NCBI RefSeq assembly: GCF_014529535.1
Contig: NW_023503555.1
Location: 6,944,001 to 7,008,000, forward strand
DNA from: Bradysia coprophila
Lineage: Eukaryota; Arthropoda; Insecta; Diptera; Sciaridae
Length of the DNA stretch: 64,000 nucleotides
Reading direction: 5' to 3'
Position 1 is the stretch's first letter; each line of letters opens with the position of its first letter. The position numbers and the translations under genes are program-made. Positions 56,890 to 64,000 of this stretch are shown one piece after another. Under the pieces are notes generated by a model. It was not told the origin of the DNA and made no database searches. It saw nothing but the letters and a program-made list of their open reading frames with translations.

Positions 56890-56995
56890 AAAAGCAAAAT
56901 GAAATGATCTAGTCTGCTTTTTGACAATTGACATTCAATTGACAAAAAATGAGGCTCGATAATTTTATTTTGCTTTCACTTTGATTGATTAATTA
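56890..56995. repeat. Palindromic repeat (AAAGCAAAATGAAAT arms)
   Basis: AAAGCAAAATGAAATGATC at left pairs imperfectly with GATAATTTTATTTTGCTTT at right, around TTGACAATTGACATTCAATT. Likely another small insertion. Confidence 0.55.
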
Positions 56996-57057
56996 TTTTG
57001 GAAAAATTATCAGTCAAGGGACCCGACCCGCCCAAAAGGTGTGACCTAGTATCATAT

Positions 57058-57235
57058 CGGTCATCTGTTATCGATAGCGACAAGTAACAAGTGACAAACT
57101 TTGACTACATACCAATCTTACATACCAAAAAAAATGTTCTAAAAATGAAGTAAAAGATTTGACATCAATTTATTGAGAATCGAATGAAGTACTAGATCCG
57201 ATAGTAAAACTATTGATGTAAACAGTAGCCTTCAA
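57058..57235 (-). repeat. TTAA-type MITE next to the composite array
   Basis: CGGTCATCTGTTATCGATAGC, ATGAAGTAAAAGATTTGACA, GAAGTACTAGATCCGATAG in reverse-complement order. The termini are eroded. Confidence 0.6.
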
Positions 57236-57249
57236 GTGGGAAAACGTTT

Positions 57250-60194
57250 TTCGAAATGATACCCACAAAATTAGTATTTTTGTTAGAAAAGCAACCTTAA
57301 GACACAGAAAACCTGTTCCACGTTATCAAAGTTGCTCCTTCCTCATAGAATGTTTTTAAAATTACAATTTTTTCCGAAATTTGTTTGGTTTTTCACAGTG
57401 GTCTTCAAAAAGAAAAGTTCTTCTAAAGGTTATTCAAAAAATAGTATTGATATAAGTAAAGGAAAAATGATCAACCATTCTGATAAATCTAAGTAAAGGA
57501 ACCTCAGTGGACTCAGAAAAAGCGCTGCACTATACCTGAGCTTCTCCTTCGAAAAAACTTTCATTTTGAATAGCATCATGTATGCTTGCAGTCTGTGAAA
57601 GGTTAAAAGAGTTCAATCTGTCGAAAATATTAAAATCAAATTAATTGATGGAATCGATAGATGTTCCAATGATAGCTCTGAAAGGTTAAGTAGAGATAGC
57701 TACTTTATGGAAATGAAGGCGTGTCTGTTTGCCTGTGCACCGTGTTATAGAAACTATTTTCAGAGTAATAGAGTAAATGTAAAAGCTACTAATCATCGTG
57801 TTAAACTAGACGTTTATCGATTTCACACTAAAATTAGGACGAAATTAGGAAAATTAAATTCCTGAAGAAAATGTGTGCAGAACCATTGGATGTGGATGAG
57901 GGGGTTTTTCTGTTGAGACTATAAAGAATAAAAGGGATCTATTGTTTCCAAGAGGGACGAATCATTCTATCTCAGAGTAGACCGTATACTTTCCAGTTAG
58001 GGACTACTTTTGGTAGAGGATTTTCGCATGTTTTCCTACATTTTCCCACATTTTCCAAAAATATTTCCTACATTTTTCACAATTTCCCAAGAATGTGGAA
58101 AAACGTTTTTCCCGAATACATTCACTGGTTCTAGTCCTTATTTACCGAAACATTAATGGATAAAATGATGGACTAAGACAATACAATTCTCTGAGTTGTC
58201 GACTTTGTATTCGGAATTATTAAAGCACAATGTCTAATCCGAAGTGACTTCCACATTATTCCATCTTCAGACAATAGAAAAACAGCAGTGGTTTTACACA
58301 GTAACTAAAACTTCCATGAAAATATTACTTTGAAAGAGCTTAACACACATACGTATATATACGTATCAGATTAAGATATACCCTTGGGTATTCTCATATG
58401 TATAGAAACGACGACACGGAAAACAAAACAATATATACCACGTCTGCAAGTGTAAAATCACTTCTCTGCTGATTTTATTTACCTCTTTCGGAAAACAAAA
58501 ACCCGTTAGCCTCTTTAAATCAGCGTGTCGGAAAATTTATAATGCGGACACAATGTGGCATGGTATAGATTTTGCTTAAATACCTTTTCTCTCGGTCCTT
58601 CAAGGTAGGAAAAACACACACAATTTATACACACGTAACATCCAATGATGTTGGTTTTCTGGGCGGTTTAGAGTTCTATTCTGACTGTTTGTGTACACAA
58701 GTGAAATCATTGAAGTTTTCCTCGGAGCTTGAATGTTGAATGTTTATTGTACAAGCGTAAACTCTATGGCATTGTGTGTTTAAATCACCGTTTAGCGGTC
58801 ATTTAAGGAAAACAAAAGGCATATCGCACTTTCGCAATTTTAACACCCGTTTAACGCTTTGTGAATTTGGCAGGATAATAAGTCTGGGTGTTGTGAGAAT
58901 GCGAGAATATTTGTGGCGAATGATTTGTGTTTGTGCCGTTAGGTGTTTTTGTGTTTACACAACTGACACTGCTTGGAGGGATATTATGTTCGGACAGGTT
59001 TGGGAAATGATGGGGACTAATTTCTAAATTGTATTAAGTGCGCTACCGCTCCATATGCAATTCCACCAAATGTCAAACGATTTGACCCTTGTAATGACTG
59101 GAAACGTCATTAAGATGAAAACAATGCGAACAACTGAATTAAAACAAACTCCGTGTCGCATTCAATTTCGATTAAAATGCAATCAACAAATAATAAATTC
59201 GGTCATAATGTTCACGTGTTCCCATAATACATTACCCACATATTCAGCATTTACAACACAATCGACGAGTGCATAACATTTAATGTTGCATGGAATTTAC
59301 TATTATGTGGCGAAGCGTGTATCTAGATATGGGTGGATGCAACGATTGCATTTATATTTGCATTGGGCGCATTTCATATAATATCATTAACCGAAAAGCT
59401 TTTACTGCACATTATTGTTAACCGAATGCAACTCTCCAATGCGGTGTACGCGTTCATATGTTACAATGGCACATCCAATATTTATACGAATCGCTACATA
59501 TTCCCATGTAATATGAAATGTGAATTGAAAATGGTTTATATTTCGGGTGCACCGACTGCAATATAACTGCATCGCATTATCGAAAATTGTCCAATATAAA
59601 ATGCAATGTGCATTCAATATGGCATACAATATTGAGTATATAGACTGCCGAAAACAAGCATAAAACCCATTTGTTGAAAAGGGGGGTCCCCGGCCAGCAA
59701 TCAATTATAATATATTCGAAAATTACTAATTTCATTATTACATGGCTAATAGGCCTTTTCATTTCGTTTAACATTTTGCGGTTTTTGTATTTACTTTATT
59801 CGAGAGCGGTGAGCTTTTATGCTGTACGACCCATTTTAACAATTTAGTTACATTTTGTTCAGCGCATATATTATGCCGGTGTGTGGCATAGCATTCACAT
59901 TGACGTTATTTCTACGGACAATTGCCTCAACACAAAACCCTTTCAGGGAAATGAGAAATATTTTAAGTTGTTAAACATTCGGATATAGTTTGCATTCATC
60001 GGATTTCATTTGTTTTGGTTCGGCGAAACGTTACTCTTTAATGCACAAGCCGGTTCAATCAATGTTACAACTAAATGTAATACTAATGACAAGAAAATTA
60101 TACTTTGTCGATTAATAGGTAAATGTAGCAGGGGCGATAAGTTACGTTTTCGAACGAAATTTGAACGACAAATACATCTACAATAGTGTATAAT
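57250..60194. other. Intergenic DNA, no gene recognised
   Basis: About 3 kb without a supported gene. Isolated GTCTGTGAAAGGTTAA near 57,590 resembles a MITE terminus. TTTTCC-rich text at 58,025-58,110 resembles that at 18.5 kb. Frames at 58,776-59,774 on both strands lack domains. Confidence 0.5.
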
Positions 60195-60199
60195 CATTG

Positions 60200-60340
60200 A
60201 ATCTGTTACTTCTGATGTTCAATGCTTGGATCGAAATCTTGTACTTCGTTAGTTTGGACAAACATTTTATTATATAAAAAAGCATAACACTAAGCTCGTT
60301 GATTGTTTTAATCACCGTTGTCGATAACAGATGTTTACCC
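60200..60340 (+). repeat. TTAA-type MITE, partial copy
   Basis: AATCTGTTACTTC, GAAATCTTGTACTTCGTTAG, TTATTATATAAAAAAGC core and GTTGTCGATAACAGATG. It stops about 80 bp before the 11-bp satellite begins. Confidence 0.6.
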
Positions 60341-60420
60341 ATCGTCAATTTTTGTTTAGAATTGTGAGAATTTTATCTTACCACTACGATGGGTGGGTAT
60401 CGGTCTGTCTGTGCGCTGTT

Positions 60421-61275
60421 TCGCCGATGAATCTCCAGTGAAACTCTTATTATCATAATATCCACTGAGTCGCCGATGAATCTCAGGTGAATCGTTGATG
60501 AATCTCCGGTGAATTGTTGATGAATCTACGGTTAATCGTTGATGAATCTCCGGTGAATCGTTGATGAATCTACGGTTAATCGTTGATGAATCTCAAGTGA
60601 ATCGTTGATGAATCTACGGTGAATCGTTGATGAATCTCAGGTGAATCGTTGATGAATCTACGATGAATCGTTGATGAATCTACGATGAATCGTTGATGAA
60701 TCGTTGATGAATCGTTGATGAATCGTTGATGAATCTACGATGAATCGTTGATGAATCTACGATGAATCGTTGATGAATCTACGATGAATCGTTGATGAAT
60801 CTACGATGAATCGTTGATGAATCTACGATGAATCGTTGATGAATCTAAGATGAATCGTTGATGAATCTACGATGAATCGTTGATGAATCTACGATGAATC
60901 GTTGATGAATCTACGATGAATCGTTGATGAATCTACGGGCAATAGTTGACGAATCTGCTGTGAATCGTTGATGAATCTACTGTAAATCGTTGATGAATCT
61001 ACGGTGAATCGTTGATGAATCTTCGTTGAATATCAAACGAATCACAGACGAATCTACGGTCAATCACAGATGAATGTACGGTCAATCACAGATGAATCTC
61101 CGGTGAATTGTCGATGAATGTACTGTGAACCTTCGATAAATTACTGGTTAATCGCCGATAAATCTCCGGTGAATCGCCGTTGAATCTCCTGTTAACAATC
61201 AATCTCTGTTGAGTCTCCTGCGAATTGCCTATAAATCTTCGGTGAAACGCCGATGAATCTTCATTGAAACAACGG
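60421..61275. repeat. 11-bp satellite with 22-bp dimer (GTTGATGAATC/TACGATGAATC)
   Basis: The basic unit is 11 bases (N3GATGAATC or N3GGTGAATC). In the centre (about 60,640-60,940) an alternating GTTGATGAATC + TACGATGAATC dimer is almost uniform. Towards both edges units diverge (CGCCGATGAATC, CTCCGGTGAATC, ATCACAGATGAATC). One run of GTTGATGAATC monomers interrupts the dimer pattern near 60,690-60,735. Confidence 0.95.
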
Positions 61276-62455
61276 TGATTCGACGTAGAAACGCTGGTTC
61301 GCGAAAACGTTTATGACATAAACTTTATGTTACTGCTTCTTTTTTATAATTCGAAAGCCATACTTTTCATTATTCAAGCACGTCTCTTGACATCCTTTAA
61401 CTCGATACAAAAATGAAAAGTCTGAGCTGCGATAGCTAACGGAAAAGTGCAATATCAGTCCAATGAAAACCCACTTGAAAAAAATGAAAGTGCAAACCGA
61501 GACTCAAACTATTGAGCAACAATTTCCATTCTAAATTAACTGAATTTGAATGAGATGTTTTACCAACAATCATTTATGGTCTCAGTCAAATCAATTATTT
61601 ATTTGCATAAAAAGTGAAATGCATAAAAAAAATATTGTCGTCGGAGAATCAAGACAATAGAAAAGTGCCACGATTCCAACCATTTCACATCCCGTTCGAC
61701 ACACCAGAGAGCGACGAAAAAAACCGATTAATTCTTTTTATTCCACAAGAAATATCCCTGAGGCAATTTCATTTAAATATACATATCTAACTCGATGAAT
61801 TTAGAATTAGCACCCTCAAAAATAGCAGAAAGGTTATACTCCACACATATATATAAATGCGACACTCTCCGTCTCTGACTTCATCATATAATACGGCGGA
61901 ACAGTAATTGTCATCCATAAAATCTCGTTTTGACGGCTTTGACAATTTAACTTAATGTTGTTACCTTTGAGATTGTAACCGTTTCTGGAGGCGGTTATGA
62001 ACACAGAAAAATAATGTCATTTTATGAGAAATTTCAAATTAAATTCTCAATTGTATGTAAATTTTACGATTTTCATTCTTATGCGACGGGGCGAATAAAA
62101 AATAATATTTTTTTTGTAACGACACTTGGTTTTGAGTTCTTTATTCTCTGGAGTTGATGTTTTAATACGAAAGATTTTCTTCGCTGTCGATTATTAGATT
62201 ATTGGATTTAACATGTACAGCTTGTCACTTTAGAGTTGTTATCGTCGCTTCCAATCTACATTATGGGAATATTTTGTTGCAACGGTCTTAGCAAATGTGC
62301 AAATTTAATTTTTAGTTGAAAAAATGCAAAACATTTTTAAGATCTTTGTTATAATTTTAGCAAAATTTCCACAAATCACTTTATGTATGGACAACAAACA
62401 GACAAATGGTCTAATGATCCCGCAGCTGTAACTGAGTAATACTTTTTTCCATTAC
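61276..62455. other. Intergenic DNA, no gene recognised
   Basis: No convincing frame or repeat. A T-rich tract lies near 62,105. Confidence 0.5.
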
Positions 62456-62464
62456 AGACATTGT

Positions 62465-62680
62465 TGGTATAATCTGTAATCGACAACGGTGACAACGGCA
62501 ACGGTGACAACATGAAATGAATAACTGTAGCTAACATAGTCTTATTATAGCAACATCTATGCCAAAACAAATGATGTAAAAGATGTTATTTCGGGACGTT
62601 GAAAATACTTAGATCAAATCAAGTAATAGATTTTCGATGACTATCCTAAAATGTTATGCTTGTCGTCTGGTGAAGAAAGG
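62465..62680 (-). repeat. TTAA-type MITE, expanded copy
   Basis: Has AATCTGTAATCGACAACGG with the CGGTGACAA word repeated, then ATGATGTAAAAGATG, CAAGTAATAGATTTTC and ATGCTTGTCGTCTGG. The repeated GGTGACAACGGCAACGG words look like a local expansion. Confidence 0.5.
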
Positions 62681-62949
62681 TTTGTGTAGAACATAATAGG
62701 TGTGATATCGTCGGCTCAGCTTATCTGTTCACCTTCACAGATTTTAATTACTTTTGTTCAAAACGTGTTGATTAATGCTCATTGAGCATGTGTGTATTGC
62801 ACTAAGTTATATGTTTCATCTCAATTTTTATACAAGAGCAACCATAATAGTAGCTGTCATGTTGTCAATCTCTAAACGACTGTGGTCGTTAAACATGCTG
62901 TGAGAGGGTAAAGTAAATTCAGAAGTTTAAGTAAATGCTGACAAATAGG

Positions 62950-63580
62950 AGGTAAGATTTTATATAAAGCTTTAGTCTTTCTGAAAAGCTGTTGCCTTTC
63001 CTAAAAGGTGCAGTTTTTCTGAAAAGCTTCAAACTTTAAGAACAGCTTTCTTTAAGTCTTTCTGAAAAGCTTCGAACTATCGTAAAAGCTTTAGTGTTTC
63101 GGTAAAGCTTTAGTGTTTTTGAAAAACTTTAAAAAAGTATTTCCTTGGTCTTTCTGAAAACCTTCAGACTTTCGTAAAAGCTTTAGATTTTCTGAAAAGC
63201 TTCAGATTTTCTGAAAAGCTTTACATTTTCTGAAAAGCTTCAGATTTTCTGAAACGCTTCAGATTTTCTGAAACGCTTCAGATTTTCTGAATTGCTTCAG
63301 ATTTTCTGAAAAGCTTCAGACTTTCAAAGAAGCTTCAGACTTTCTAAGAAGCTTCAGTCTTTCTGAAAAGCCGCAGTCGTTAGTCTATCCGAAAAGCTTT
63401 AGTTTGTCAGAAAAGCTTTAAACTTTAAGAAAATATTTAATGAGGTTTTTTTTCTAGAAGCTTCAGACTTTCGGAAAAGCTTTAGATTTTACGTAAAGCT
63501 TCAGTTTTACTAAAAAGCTTTAGAATTTCTGAAAAGCTCCATATTTTCTGAAAAGCTCTAGACTGTTTTAAGACTTCTGA
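62950..63580. repeat. About 19-bp minisatellite (TTTCTGAAAAGCTTCAGAT)
   Basis: Roughly 25-30 degenerate units with AAGCTT (HindIII) in most. Best order is at about 63,180-63,320 (period 19). The unit is itself partly palindromic (TCTGAA.AGCTTCAGA). Units vary mainly in the TTTAGA/TTCAGA half and in length. Confidence 0.9.
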
Positions 63581-63589
63581 AATTGAGCT

Positions 63590-64000
63590 TTGATATAACG
63601 AACAAACAATTAGAGCGAGGGTCTATGTTCTACTTCTAAAATTTCGAATCAGATTCAAATTAAAACGGACAAAGATTACCGAAAATACATTTCAAGTTTA
63701 CGTTAGATCAATCCTGATCAATTCTGTTCAGTTGTTCAGTCGAGTCATACATTGATATGCTAAAATATGTTAAAACTTCAAATTTCGTTGTTCGTATTAC
63801 TACTGAGAAAAGTGTCTTAATTGCAATTAACTTAATGTGTTACATTGCTATCACCAACTCTTTTTTTCACTTGTCGGTAAACCTTTTTACAAGTTTGAAA
63901 CGAACTTGCAACCGCGGACATTATGTTAAAATACGTTTTTTTTTCGCACATAAAAATTGTCGTCGTAATTAACCTGACCAGTAATGGCCAACGATGGTGA
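63590..64000. other. Intergenic DNA at the window edge
   Basis: The frame at 63,757-63,972 starts MLKYVKTSNFVVRI and has no recognised domain. It could be chance. Confidence 0.4.

Larger units (their letters stand above)
54741..57050 (+). repeat. Composite interspersed repeat, tandem copy 2
   Basis: Repeats the layout of 52,290-54,740: TTACGCCAGAAAATACCCT and CGATAACTTGAGTAA units, a TTGATAATTG region, the AGCGAAGCGAGGG module (56,215-56,600), ACAACATTTCATTTTTGTAG, GAATTGTCCATTCTCACCC and the terminal CAAGGGACCCGACCCGCC at 57,008-57,050. Unlike copy 1 it carries an 18-bp minisatellite and two or three palindromic insertions. Confidence 0.65.

Noticed and set aside
59333-59774. Overlapping frames on both strands (77, 100 and 65 codons)
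   Set aside because: Mutually overlapping, no domains and no codon pattern; likely chance in a stop-poor stretch.
60421-61275. CRISPR-like regular repeats
   Set aside because: Units are contiguous 11/22-mers without unique spacers, and the genome is eukaryotic; it is a satellite.
1-64000. tRNA, rRNA or snRNA genes
   Set aside because: I looked for cloverleaf A/B-box words and rRNA-like stretches and found none convincing by eye; a covariance-model scan was not possible here.

Overview
The window looks like a piece of an insect nuclear genome, most likely a nematoceran fly (fungus-gnat or midge-like). This is inference from the very AT-rich, gene-poor DNA, short GT-AG introns (about 55-125 bp in the readable genes), an insect-style P450, a GH18 chitinase-like gene, a BTB-BACK gene and very dense short inverted-repeat transposons. 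No operon, rRNA, tRNA or bacterial feature was recognised. All gene models were spliced by eye and repeat families were aligned by eye.

Genes, left to right. A BTB-BACK gene lies on the minus strand at 8.0-9.3 kb, and its C-terminal part continues in another frame. Two tandem, same-strand cytochrome P450 genes lie at 23.7-26.0 and 30.2-32.5 kb. Both look broken as single ORFs, but both splice cleanly into nine exons (506 and 503 aa) with every hallmark P450 motif. They sit in a tandem segmental duplication (about 21.6-28.5 and 28.7-33.5 kb). A secreted GH18 chitinase-like gene (37.2-38.6 kb) has lost the catalytic glutamate. A five-exon gene (44.7-46.6 kb) encodes an unrecognised 538-aa secreted, charged, probably helical protein. 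A decayed non-LTR reverse transcriptase tail lies at 49.9-50.4 kb.

The rest is mobile and repetitive DNA. The commonest family is a roughly 150-200 bp MITE with CCTGTTACAGACGGC-like ends, TTAA target sites, a TATA-box-like core and a conserved GATAACAGATG motif, present about 20 times. One copy has an exact paralogous empty site across the P450 duplication, and members lie at or near the duplication breakpoints. Two nested hAT-type elements with exact 8-bp target duplications fill 38.7-42.4 kb. A roughly 2.4 kb composite repeat occurs twice in tandem at 52.3-57.05 kb and once inverted at 9.86-12.0 kb. Minisatellites with 18-, 18-, 11/22- and 19-bp periods lie at 26.3, 55.6, 60.4 and 63.0 kb. 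About ten other long-arm palindromic elements are scattered between genes.

The genes do not form an evident pathway. The P450 pair is a local family expansion, and the chitinase-like and unknown secreted genes are independent neighbours separated by transposons.
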